Source of the DNA: CAZNHL01 sp964572965
GTDB taxonomy: Bacteria; Bacteroidota; Bacteroidia; Cytophagales; UBA9547
DNA: 29,128 bases
Reading direction: 5' to 3'
Assembly: GCA_964572965.1 (NCBI GenBank)
Contig: CAZNHL010000056.1
Location: 1-29,128 of the forward strand
A model generated the notes under the pieces. That model worked only from the letters and a program-made list of their open reading frames with translations. It was not told the DNA's origin and ran no database searches. Shown here piece after piece: positions 1 to 7,363 of this stretch; within the stretch, counting starts at the first letter, position 1; the number at the start of each line of letters is the position of its first letter. A program made the position numbers and the translations under genes.

Positions 1-788
1 GTTTGTATTAGTTTGTAATGATGATAAAAATAGGAGAAAATTATTTTCCTCTGTATAATCCTCTTATTGTGTCAAAGGTTGGAGAAAGTTGTATATAAGC
101 TACAAACGATTAAAGTTTTTATTAACTATATATTTATCAGAATTAATCAGCAGAAAAATAATAATTACAAGCTAACAAACAAGAAGGAAACAACCAAATT
201 GCAAAATAAAAGGGAAATTACACACCAAATTATTATAATTGGGACTTGAATCGCTCAATTCCTTCCACTTGTTTTGTTGTTAAAATGGATTCCTCCCTTA
301 AAATCCTATGCCATTGTATTCATGCTACATGTATGTACTTTGTCGTTTATGAATATAACTTATTTTATAGTAACTTTTCATTTGCTTTGACACAGAATAT
401 GAAGGCAAATTGCTTCCATTCCATCGAGGGCCAATTTAATTCTAAGCAGCACAATAATTTATTCCAAAACATATCGAATTTCTGACATAAACATGTAAAA
501 TTGAATCTTTTTTTATTCAAGTGACAGATAATATTGGAGTAAAAGCTTCTTTTCCTTGTCATTCATCAGTGAAAGTGTCGTATTTTTTCCCTTCCTTCCG
601 CAGGATTTACCACATTGAATAAGAAACGAAATACAAGATGTTCAACTAATGCTAATTCCCCACTTGAAAACTACAATGGAATAAAATTTGGAGGGGCATA
701 TCAATCTGCCAAATGAGAGAGCTCCAAGTTTCGTTTTATATTGATTTGTTCATTTTATTTTAGTTATGTAGTATGGAATTTGTTGAGA
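1..788. other. AT-rich intergenic stretch without a recognised gene
   Basis: I see no convincing gene here. The short open frames on both strands (60 to 79 codons) have compositions typical of AT-rich non-coding DNA, such as Asn/Lys/Ile runs or Cys/Phe-rich frames, and none has a recognisable domain or signal peptide. A small AT hairpin (GAAAAT-T-ATTTTC) lies near position 40. No convincing terminator follows the receptor gene that ends at 789 on the minus strand. Confidence 0.5.
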
Positions 789-3161
789 TTACTTCAGGAA
801 ATACCTTAGTTTGATAGAAAATGACCTGCCCGGTTTTTGAAGAAGGAAATTGTCATAAGCAAGTGCATCAGTAAGATTCCGGCATTCTAATGATACATTG
901 TATTTACCATTTGCTAATGAATAAGAGACAGAGGCATTATGGATCCATTGTGTGGGAATTTTGTTTTTTCTCTTAGGGTTACCATAACCTTCCCAAGTCA
1001 AAAAGAACCAGTGTGTATATTGTGTGCTCCAGTTAAATTGAATGCGGGTATTCTTCCCAAAAAGATCATTTTTGCCAAGTCCTAGGTCTAAATTGCCAAA
1101 TACCCATGGTTGATTAGGTACTTTGTTGAGATAGGTTGCTTCCGTTTCTGTACTTCCTTGTGAATTTTTTGTTGTATTGATAGCATTTTGGTAACTGGCA
1201 TTAACTGTAAGAGTTAGCAGCCTGTTATACTCATACCGTATTTCTCCTTCTCCGCCAGTAACTCTTACATTGCTTGTATTTTCAAATTTTGTAATATTGA
1301 GGTAGCTACTATAAACAACAGTATAGATAAAGTCTTTGATATTTCTGTAAAAAGCTCCACCCTCAATAAATAACCGGTGTCTGCCCAGTTGTTTGCCATA
1401 GTATAAACCGGCATTAACATTATTGCTGTGTTCTGGCTTTAGGTTCGTATTAGTTACGATGTTCATACCATTGCCAAATACTTCGCCCACTTCCTGTAAG
1501 CGATATGCGTATTCGTAGGAAGCTTTAATACCAAGGTCTTTTAAAATAAGGTAACGGCTGGCAATACCATAGCCATAATTGCCTGTATAGCTTTTCTGGC
1601 TTGAACGTTCTCCTGTTGCAGCTACTGATACAGGTATAGCAAGACCCAGGCCATAATATTTGACAAAGAAGGTATTTGATAATCGCTGATTGAGTATATT
1701 TTGTTGATAGGCAAGTCCGATAATATTTTTACTGAGTACTCCCGGCGCATTGTCTTTGTTTGTTTTCAGCTCATTAAAATTGTTATTCTGGACTTTGTCA
1801 AAAGTGTAGTTAAGATTAAGAGCATGGTTTTTTGCCAGATTGTAGCTAAAGTTGGTTCTCGCAAAATATTTGGGTCTGGTTAATCTGGTAAGTGTTTTTT
1901 CTCCTTGTAGCTCATAAGTACCGCTGTGCACATAGGAGCCATCCCATTGATATTTATTACCAGAAGTATCGACGGTCAGATAAGTATCATATGTATATGA
2001 TACAAAAGCATTGGCATTTAAGTTTTTGACCAGAAAGTTATCTTTTCTCCATCTTATTGAGGAGTTGTAAGCATAAGCTTGTCTTGTTAAATCTCCGAAT
2101 GGATTATCCTGACGGGTACCGGTTTGTACATCCTGTTTGGTAGATGTGTATGTGCCCCCGATAAAAAATACGTCAGCCCATTTTTTATTCATCACACCCA
2201 ATTCTATTTGTCCCATGACAGATTGAAATTTGTCATGGAAACGGCGAAAGTCCTTTTTTACATAACTGGTTTTTGATATAAGGGAATCATAAATTTCCAT
2301 ACCTTTCATCATATAATTATTGTCAGAATAATTATAGAAGGCATTTGTTCTTAGTATGAGACCTGTTTTTTCATGTGCGGCCTGTGCAGACAGTGCTACT
2401 CGGTGAGTGTTAAAAGAACCAAAGCTATAGCTCGCGTCAAAGTAATTTTTGATTTTTTGGTTGGTAATGACATTAACAGCGCCACCCATAGCATCAGCTC
2501 CTAATGTTACAGGTACAACTCCTTTGTACACATCTACTCTTTCAGCGAGGTTAACCGGTACATTGTTCAGTGTCATGCTGCTCCCCATCACATCCATCGG
2601 TATTCCGTCAACAAAGTATTTGATAGCTTTGCCTGAAAGACCATTAATCGAAAAATTGAAATCAGAACCTGTTCCGCCTGTTTCTCTTACTTTGATACCT
2701 GTACTTCTGTTAAGTACAGTATTCAGGTCTGCAGTTGTGTTGGCAAATTGCTTGGTATCAATTGAATTTACAGTGAATGCTGACTCTTTGATTTCCTGAA
2801 CTTCTGTCTTTCCTGTAATTTGAACCTCTTGCAGTTCTTTAGCAGCTTCTTCTAATTTGAATTGGGGGATGTTCGTTGTCTTTCCGGCTTTTACTTCAAT
2901 TGCTTTCTTTTGGGGAGCATGCCCGGTTGCTACTATAACAAGAGTATATTTCCCTTCCGGAACTTCAAATTTGAAATTACCGGCTTCGTCACTTAAAGTA
3001 CCCAGTGTTGTATTTTCGATGCCAATGTTTACAAATGCAGCGGGCTCTCCATTTGTATCCTTTATATGTCCTTTAATAGTCCCTTTTGAATTATTGTTCT
3101 GACCCTGACTTACTATTGAAAAGAATAGAAATGTTATTGATGCAATTAAGAACTTGTTCAC
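789..3161 (-). CDS. TonB-dependent outer-membrane receptor, no STN domain (XusA/FecA-like)
   Basis: This is a 790-residue outer-membrane transporter, probably for a ferric siderophore or related chelate, powered by TonB. Residues 1-21 form a signal peptide ending at SQGQ. A carboxypeptidase-regulatory-like domain spans about 28-105, and the plug (about 117-235) contains FVDGIPMDVMG and GADAMGGAVNVIT. The beta-barrel ends in an aromatic C-terminus (KLRYFLK). Unlike the second receptor (8645-11362) it has no STN signalling domain between signal peptide and regulatory-like domain, so direct FecR-style signalling is unlikely. The start is GTG: a stop codon sits immediately upstream in frame and the next Met is far inside the plug. 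The two receptors are clearly paralogous, sharing for example SLECRN and QKPGR near the C-terminus. It sits behind a terminator and its own operator-like box, so it is probably transcribed separately from the lipoprotein gene before it. The substrate is inferred from context. Confidence 0.9.
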   Translation of the reverse strand: MNKFLIASITFLFFSIVSQGQNNNSKGTIKGHIKDTNGEPAAFVNIGIENTTLGTLSDEAGNFKFEVPEGKYTLVIVATGHAPQKKAIEVKAGKTTNIPQFKLEEAAKELQEVQITGKTEVQEIKESAFTVNSIDTKQFANTTADLNTVLNRSTGIKVRETGGTGSDFNFSINGLSGKAIKYFVDGIPMDVMGSSMTLNNVPVNLAERVDVYKGVVPVTLGADAMGGAVNVITNQKIKNYFDASYSFGSFNTHRVALSAQAAHEKTGLILRTNAFYNYSDNNYMMKGMEIYDSLISKTSYVKKDFRRFHDKFQSVMGQIELGVMNKKWADVFFIGGTYTSTKQDVQTGTRQDNPFGDLTRQAYAYNSSIRWRKDNFLVKNLNANAFVSYTYDTYLTVDTSGNKYQWDGSYVHSGTYELQGEKTLTRLTRPKYFARTNFSYNLAKNHALNLNYTFDKVQNNNFNELKTNKDNAPGVLSKNIIGLAYQQNILNQRLSNTFFVKYYGLGLAIPVSVAATGERSSQKSYTGNYGYGIASRYLILKDLGIKASYEYAYRLQEVGEVFGNGMNIVTNTNLKPEHSNNVNAGLYYGKQLGRHRLFIEGGAFYRNIKDFIYTVVYSSYLNITKFENTSNVRVTGGEGEIRYEYNRLLTLTVNASYQNAINTTKNSQGSTETEATYLNKVPNQPWVFGNLDLGLGKNDLFGKNTRIQFNWSTQYTHWFFLTWEGYGNPKRKNKIPTQWIHNASVSYSLANGKYNVSLECRNLTDALAYDNFLLQKPGRSFSIKLRYFLK

Positions 3162-3272
3162 TTAGTTAATGTTTTGGCTACAAATTGTCGACACAAGCCG
3201 GGGAGACTTTGAATGCCTTTCTGATAGTATAGTTGCACAACCCATGGTCTACCGTAGGTCACTTTAGAAAAA

Positions 3273-3291
3273 ATTTAGAATTTGTCTAAAT
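3273..3291. promoter_or_regulatory. 19-bp inverted repeat, candidate metalloregulator box
   Basis: ATTTAGA-atttg-TCTAAAT is a perfect 7-5-7 inverted repeat located 112 bp upstream of the receptor start. The same layout, ATTTRGA-N5-TCYAAAT, recurs at 5973 and in weaker form at 13105, in front of the two sigma factor genes. A Fur-family repressor is the natural candidate for iron-uptake genes, but this is inference. No clear TAnnTTTG element is visible downstream, so the receptor promoter may depend on an ECF sigma factor. Confidence 0.55.
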
Positions 3292-3314
3292 AAAATAAAG
3301 TAGTGAGTAGTTCT

Positions 3315-3354
3315 TAAAAGAAAAGGTCTGTATGTTTTAAACATACAGACCTTT
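3315..3354 (-). terminator. Rho-independent terminator after DUF4374 gene
   Basis: A perfect 16-bp stem (3322-3337 with 3339-3354, one-base spacer) lies 11 bp past the stop of the lipoprotein gene. On the minus strand it is followed by TTTTCTTTT. It should end transcription of block B before the receptor gene. Confidence 0.85.
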
Positions 3355-3365
3355 GGGGAAGATTC

Positions 3366-4574
3366 TTAGTTTAATTTATCCAGCCTCAGTATAAAGTCTG
3401 TGGAGCCGGAAAGCTTCAGACCTTTTTGAAGTGTATCTGTTTTTAAGTTATAATTCCAGATATAGTTGCCGTCTTTGCCGGCATTAATAGATATATATAC
3501 TATATCGCCCTCCTTTAGCACACACTGACGACGAGTGCCCTTGTCAAGAGGTAAGTTGAGCTTCCTGACTTTCCCGGTGGCAATATCTGCCAGATGGAAT
3601 TCAAAATGAGGTACTTTCCAGTGATCATCCCATTTAGTGAACAGGTCTTTGCGTTCGTTACGGATGATGGCTTTACCTTCTCCCAGATAATAAATGCTAT
3701 AAGCATGGTTTTGTATAACAGAACCGGAAATATTTAAAAAGTATGTACTGTCAATAGATGATGCACCCTTTCTGATCCGGAACAAAGCTGTAGGTTTATC
3801 TGGAGTGTTGCCCATGGCTACACCCGGACAGGTGAGGTAATAGAAATCTCCATGCTCATCAGTAAAGCTACTTGGTTCTACTGCATTTTCTCCGCCAGGG
3901 TATGTAGATCTTGTATTCTTTATAATTTTCTTTAAATGAAAATCAGGATAAGATAATACAGCTATGTAGGACGTGTCGAGCGTACGGTAACCTTCTGCTT
4001 CTTTATTGTGGAAAGAATAACCCAGAAGTATTTCTCTGTTGCGGAGTTTTGAAAAGCCGATAGAGGAGCCTGTGATATTATTCAAAACAGCTATAGGTAA
4101 TTTTCCCCTTATGAATTTCATGTCCCGGGTATCAATTTTTATATAATTGAAGCTTTGCGGGGTTTCTTTGATATTAGTGTCAAAAATTATCAGTGAATCT
4201 TCAGTGATCCAGATATAGTTTTCTATATAAAAATTGTCTAATGGAAAAGTACCGCTTACTCTGAGTTTGTTATTGATATTCCTGTATTTGGTAAATTCCT
4301 TAGTTTTGGGGTTCAACCTGAAATAGTATCCATTATGAACAATCATTTCTCGATGAATACCCTCAATATTATTTAAAATGTTTTGTTTGTCCGGATTGAT
4401 CTCTCCACTTTTCAGGTCATTTGTTTCGACAAGGAATTTCTTTCCTGCTTTATCAATAATGAATAGAGAATATTTATTTTCAGAAGTGGCGTTGGCATTT
4501 TCGGTGTTTTGATGACAAGCCAATAAAAGCTGGAAAAATATAAAAATGAGTCCTCCTCTGAAGATATTCAGCAT
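3366..4574 (-). CDS. DUF4374-like beta-propeller lipoprotein (XusB-like)
   Basis: This 402-residue lipoprotein has lipobox LLLAC with the modified Cys at residue 20. The rest looks like repeated beta-strand units, and it aligns by eye with the lipoprotein at 7364-8584. Shared features include SYIAVLSYPD against AYIAVFNYAD, an xxIIKxxR/xVIKDSR stretch, a PTALFRIRKGAS/PSAILRIKDGAS stretch, and YYLGEGKAI/QYIGNGKAL. As far as I recall, XusB of Bacteroides is a DUF4374 surface lipoprotein that binds siderophore beside a TonB receptor; the role here is inferred from that. The ATG start lies 18 bp past the anti-sigma stop, so the gene is in the sigma/anti-sigma operon. A strong terminator follows. 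Confidence 0.75.
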   Translation of the reverse strand: MLNIFRGGLIFIFFQLLLACHQNTENANATSENKYSLFIIDKAGKKFLVETNDLKSGEINPDKQNILNNIEGIHREMIVHNGYYFRLNPKTKEFTKYRNINNKLRVSGTFPLDNFYIENYIWITEDSLIIFDTNIKETPQSFNYIKIDTRDMKFIRGKLPIAVLNNITGSSIGFSKLRNREILLGYSFHNKEAEGYRTLDTSYIAVLSYPDFHLKKIIKNTRSTYPGGENAVEPSSFTDEHGDFYYLTCPGVAMGNTPDKPTALFRIRKGASSIDSTYFLNISGSVIQNHAYSIYYLGEGKAIIRNERKDLFTKWDDHWKVPHFEFHLADIATGKVRKLNLPLDKGTRRQCVLKEGDIVYISINAGKDGNYIWNYNLKTDTLQKGLKLSGSTDFILRLDKLN

Positions 4575-4592
4575 GTTCAGATAAAATGAATT

Positions 4593-5276
4593 TTAAATTT
4601 TGAATTTTTCAATCAGTTCCCTTTGTAAAACAGGAGGGAGATTGATCAGGTTTTCTTCATTTACAATAATCAACTCATTTGAGGCATTGAATCTGTAGTT
4701 AACAGCATAGTAGTTCTGTCCTTTTTTGAGTTTTATTTTTTCAGTACCGCGGTTAGGGTCGGCACAATTGGCTTTCAGTGTTAATTCAAAGTCTTCTTTC
4801 GGGTTAATCAGGATTGTTCCGCAAAAGTCAATATTCCCGCTTTGATGATAAGCAGAAGAACTGATATTGGCGCGGCTCTGAGGGGCCAGAACAATGTTAA
4901 GTCCGCTTGTTTGTACCTTTTCGTTTTGAAATTTACCGGTATTGGCAACATTTACCGGTTGGTCCCATACATTATTATGCATCCACCATAAGGTAAGGCT
5001 GCTAAGTACACCAATAATTAATGAAGCTGCTACTGCGGTTTTTATAAACGGACTGAAATAGTCTGACAATTTAAATACTTTTGGTTCTGCTAAGGCAGGA
5101 ATGTCTCTGCTAATACCAGCCCAAATCTCGTCTTTATGTATTTGATGTTCAGCAATTGGTAATGACAGAACCTCTTCTGCCTCGTCATTGAAAAGCCAGT
5201 CCTCAACCAGTCTACGTTCTTGTTCCGAACAAAGATTCTGATGATATTTTTCAATAAGTTCTTTATCTACCTTCAT
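4593..5276 (-). CDS. Short atypical FecR-type anti-sigma factor
   Basis: This is a predicted inner-membrane anti-sigma factor of 227 residues. The cytoplasmic N-terminus has the typical Bacteroidota FecR start: YHQNLCSEQERRLVEDWL matches YFAGQCTEQEKVLVDQWL of the canonical anti-sigma at 11455-12414. A single membrane helix spans about 79-98. The periplasmic part (100-227) shows neither the FecR beta-domain motifs (SDGT, YLEGEAFF, GTSFN) nor a DUF4974-like C-terminus; it holds two cysteines (152 and 171) that could pair. I chose ATG at 5276. A TTG 21 bp further upstream would add seven residues but is less likely. It lies between the sigma gene and the lipoprotein gene in one operon. The N-terminal call is solid; what the periplasmic part senses is unknown. 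Confidence 0.75.
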   Translation of the reverse strand: MKVDKELIEKYHQNLCSEQERRLVEDWLFNDEAEEVLSLPIAEHQIHKDEIWAGISRDIPALAEPKVFKLSDYFSPFIKTAVAASLIIGVLSSLTLWWMHNNVWDQPVNVANTGKFQNEKVQTSGLNIVLAPQSRANISSSAYHQSGNIDFCGTILINPKEDFELTLKANCADPNRGTEKIKLKKGQNYYAVNYRFNASNELIIVNEENLINLPPVLQRELIEKFKI

Positions 5277-5337
5277 GATGAATAAACCGGCTGTCAATTT
5301 AATGAGCTTTTTTTATATATAGTAGCCTAACTTTAAG

Positions 5338-5348
5338 ATTACCCTAGT
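5338..5348 (-). promoter_or_regulatory. Conserved ACTAGGGTAAT motif before anti-sigma gene
   Basis: Read on the minus strand, ACTAGGGTAAT lies 62 bp before the anti-sigma start. Almost the same motif, ACTAGGGTTAT, stands 52 bp before the other anti-sigma gene. Conservation at the same place in otherwise diverged spacers suggests a regulatory role. The role itself is unknown to me. Confidence 0.35.
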
Positions 5349-5379
5349 ACTTGGCTGAAAAATTCAGAAAGAAGCCAGG

Positions 5380-5934
5380 TTATAAATTATATTCGTGAAG
5401 GTTTTCCCTGAGTGTTTTAAGGGCTTTTGTAATGTGCTGTTCAACGGCACGTTCAGATATAAGTAATGCTGAGGCAATTTCTTTGTTTGTCATTCCTTGT
5501 TTCCTGCTGAGGGTATAAACATTTTTACATTGACAGGGAAGCCTGTCTATAAGCGTGTTTATTTTTTCCGTGAGGTTATTGAAAAGTATTTCATTTTCTG
5601 TGCAGTTACTGCTTTCGCAATAATCCTCTAATGCACACTCAATATGTTTTTCACGGGTGGTTTTGTTTCTTATGTATTCAAAGACTTTGAGCTTGGCTGA
5701 ACGGACAAGGTAACGTTCAATGGAAGTGTTAATTTCAAGCTCATCTTTTCTTTCCCAAAGGGACTTGAAAATGTCCTGAACCATTTCTTTGGAGGCTTCT
5801 GTTTCTCTGATATTGTTATAACAAACAGCATAGACTTTCTCCCAATAAAGATTATAGATCTCTTTGAAAGACTTTTCAGTAATACTTACAGTTTCCTGAA
5901 AGCCGTTGTTTGTATCGTATCCCCTTTCTGCCAA
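5380..5934 (-). CDS. ECF RNA polymerase sigma factor, FecI-type (block B)
   Basis: This 184-residue ECF sigma factor has sigma-70 region 2 at about 23-95 (IYNLYWEKVYAVCYNN, DIFKSLWERKDELE, SAKLKVFEYIRNK). Region 4 lies at about 122-178, with the helix-turn-helix around NKEIASALLISERAVEQHIT. It directs polymerase to target promoters when released by its anti-sigma partner. The start is TTG: the next Met is residue 51, inside region 2, and no ATG lies in frame between TTG and the upstream stop. Six cysteines (38, 100, 106, 111, 134, 136) all recur, shifted by one, in the block A sigma factor. The spacing C-x5-C-x4-C plus CxC lies in the linker and at the region 4 entrance. The promoter just upstream is covered by a long palindrome. 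Confidence 0.92.
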   Translation of the reverse strand: MAERGYDTNNGFQETVSITEKSFKEIYNLYWEKVYAVCYNNIRETEASKEMVQDIFKSLWERKDELEINTSIERYLVRSAKLKVFEYIRNKTTREKHIECALEDYCESSNCTENEILFNNLTEKINTLIDRLPCQCKNVYTLSRKQGMTNKEIASALLISERAVEQHITKALKTLRENLHEYNL

Positions 5935-5951
5935 ATCAATTTTTGATGTGA

Positions 5952-5984
5952 CAAAGGTATGTTGTTATTTGGAACAAATCCAAA
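5952..5984 (-). promoter_or_regulatory. Bacteroidota-type promoter of block B sigma gene
   Basis: On the minus strand, TTTG (5984-5981), a 21-bp spacer and TACCTTTG (5959-5952) match the Bacteroidota consensus TTTG-N19..23-TAnnTTTG. Transcription would start close to 5945, leaving a leader of only about ten bases before the TTG start. The -33 element falls in the right arm of the operator-like palindrome. Confidence 0.6.
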
Positions 5985-5993
5985 TAACAACAT
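5959..5993. promoter_or_regulatory. 35-bp perfect palindrome containing ATTTGGA-N5-TCCAAAT box
   Basis: Perfect 15-bp arms (ATGTTGTTATTTGGA and its complement, 5959-5973 and 5979-5993) flank a 5-bp spacer. The core, ATTTGGA-N5-TCCAAAT (5967-5985), has the same 7-5-7 layout as the box at 3273. It overlies the -33 region and touches the -7 element of the sigma promoter, as expected for an operator. It also lies 22 bp past the PepSY gene stop and could form an RNA hairpin, but no T tract follows on the minus strand, so operator is the better reading. Confidence 0.65.
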
Positions 5994-6014
5994 TGGAATA
6001 TTTGAATAGAAAAA

Positions 6015-7280
6015 TTATCCTGCTAACGTTTTAATCATCGGCTTAGGCAGAACCCTCTGAGCAGCGCTTTTAGGTTTAGAGATTTTATCTGGAACTTTTT
6101 TATTACCCTTTTTTCTTTTTCCCCACCAGATATAGAAACCCGTTACAGGTAAACTAGCTCCGATCAGGCTTGACAGAAAAGCGAGTATTTTTCCGGGTAA
6201 GCCAAGTATTGAACCAACGTGGATATCATAATTCATTTTTCGGAGTTTACCGGCAAAGTCTGATTCCTCTATACTTTTGTCAAAAACAGGATTACCGGGG
6301 ATTAAAGCAAGCGTATGCTGGTCAAAGTTAAAACCTTTACTGTTATAAAACTGACCTTTGCTCGGGTAAGCTGTAATCCTTATGGTTGATTTGGCTTTTT
6401 TAGGGTCTGGAATACTGATGAAAAAACCCTCAGATTTGGGCTGGGCTGTCAATACCTTTTCCCATGCTTTGTCAAGTGCCTGGGTTGGTGTGTAATATTT
6501 GTTTATCTGTAGTGTATCGCTGAATGTATCTTCATGCTTTGGCAGGGTTTTTCCTGCTGAAGTTACCCAGTAGAGTCCGTTACTATACCATTGTATTCCC
6601 CATACCATACCTGTCAATGCAATTGCCAGTAGAAATAACATTGAATAAAAGCCAAGGATATTATGCAGATCGTAATTTTTACGTTTCCATTGAGTAGTCT
6701 CTTTCCATTTAAACATCACACGTTGTTTGGTAGCTGCTTTGTTTTTAGGCCACCAGAGTACCAATCCCGTAATTAAAATGATGACAAAAATGAGTATAGA
6801 ATAATTGACTATCGGCCTGCCGATTTCAAATGGCAGCCATAAGAAGCGATGCCCATTCAGTATGAAGCGGAAAAAATCTGTTTCACCGGGTTTTCTTTCT
6901 ATAGTTTTAATAACTTGTCCGGTATAGGGATTAATTCTGGCTGTATAGCCGCCGGCGCCTCTTTTTCTTTCGCCGATGTTGACGGTAATAGCCTGATCCT
7001 GGCGATAGGTCATAAAACCGATTGTTTTGCCCGGGTATTTTTTTGAAAAGTAATTGACAAGTACCGACGGTTTGATAAGTGGAGAATCTTGCCTTTCAAT
7101 AGTAAACTCGGGTTCTGTGAGTAGTTTAATTTCATCGTTAAAAACCCAGATACAGCCTGTAATACAGACAATAAAAGCCACTATTCCGGTTACCAGTCCG
7201 AGCCACAGGTGCAGCCACGCAAGTATGCGGTAGAGGAGTGAGCGGGATTGCTCTTTTTTGTTTTGAGGAGTAGTACTCAT
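6015..7280 (-). CDS. PepSY-associated TM-helix inner-membrane protein (XusC-like)
   Basis: This 421-residue inner-membrane protein belongs to the PepSY-TM family found beside siderophore receptors. Membrane helices lie at about 20-45, 158-177, 208-230 and near 365-390, with the large loops expected of the family. Histidines sit in typical places: H24 in WLHLWLGL, H144 in NGHRF, H206 in DLHNILG, and one in NYDIHVGS near 352. Such residues are thought to bind heme in members proposed to reduce ferric siderophores. In Bacteroides the third Xus gene is, to my knowledge, of this type. The likely role here is release or reduction of iron at the inner membrane, by inference. The ATG start is clear, 83 bp after the lipoprotein stop with a hairpin between. 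It is the only copy in the two-block locus. Confidence 0.85.
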   Translation of the reverse strand: MSTTPQNKKEQSRSLLYRILAWLHLWLGLVTGIVAFIVCITGCIWVFNDEIKLLTEPEFTIERQDSPLIKPSVLVNYFSKKYPGKTIGFMTYRQDQAITVNIGERKRGAGGYTARINPYTGQVIKTIERKPGETDFFRFILNGHRFLWLPFEIGRPIVNYSILIFVIILITGLVLWWPKNKAATKQRVMFKWKETTQWKRKNYDLHNILGFYSMLFLLAIALTGMVWGIQWYSNGLYWVTSAGKTLPKHEDTFSDTLQINKYYTPTQALDKAWEKVLTAQPKSEGFFISIPDPKKAKSTIRITAYPSKGQFYNSKGFNFDQHTLALIPGNPVFDKSIEESDFAGKLRKMNYDIHVGSILGLPGKILAFLSSLIGASLPVTGFYIWWGKRKKGNKKVPDKISKPKSAAQRVLPKPMIKTLAG

Positions 7281-7307
7281 TATGGTACAGAATTTTTGTT
7301 ACTATAA

Positions 7308-7338
7308 AGCACATACAACCCATGAGGTTGTATGTGCT
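7308..7338 (-). terminator. Hairpin between DUF4374 and PepSY genes
   Basis: A 13-bp perfect stem (7308-7320 with 7326-7338, loop of 5) lies 26 bp past the lipoprotein stop. On the minus strand only TTTATAG follows, a weak T tract. It may be a leaky terminator or an RNA-stability hairpin that lowers PepSY expression relative to the receptor and lipoprotein. Confidence 0.55.
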
Positions 7339-7363
7339 GACATTTAATACAGAAATGATATGA

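Noticed and set aside
67..562. Three short open frames (67-249 plus, 246-485 plus, 365-562 minus) at the left edge
   Set aside because: They overlap, are AT-driven in composition and show no domain, signal peptide or promoter.
2449..3102. Open frames of 81 and 116 codons antisense to the first receptor
   Set aside because: They are shadows of the receptor coding sequence, which has clear domains on the minus strand.
5277..5297. TTG start adding seven residues to the short anti-sigma
   Set aside because: The ATG at 5276 starts right before the conserved N-terminal helix, as in the paralogue, and is the stronger codon.
5959..5993. Palindrome as an ordinary terminator of the PepSY gene
   Set aside because: No T tract follows on the minus strand and the arms overlap promoter elements of the next operon; operator is the better reading, though a hairpin role is not excluded.
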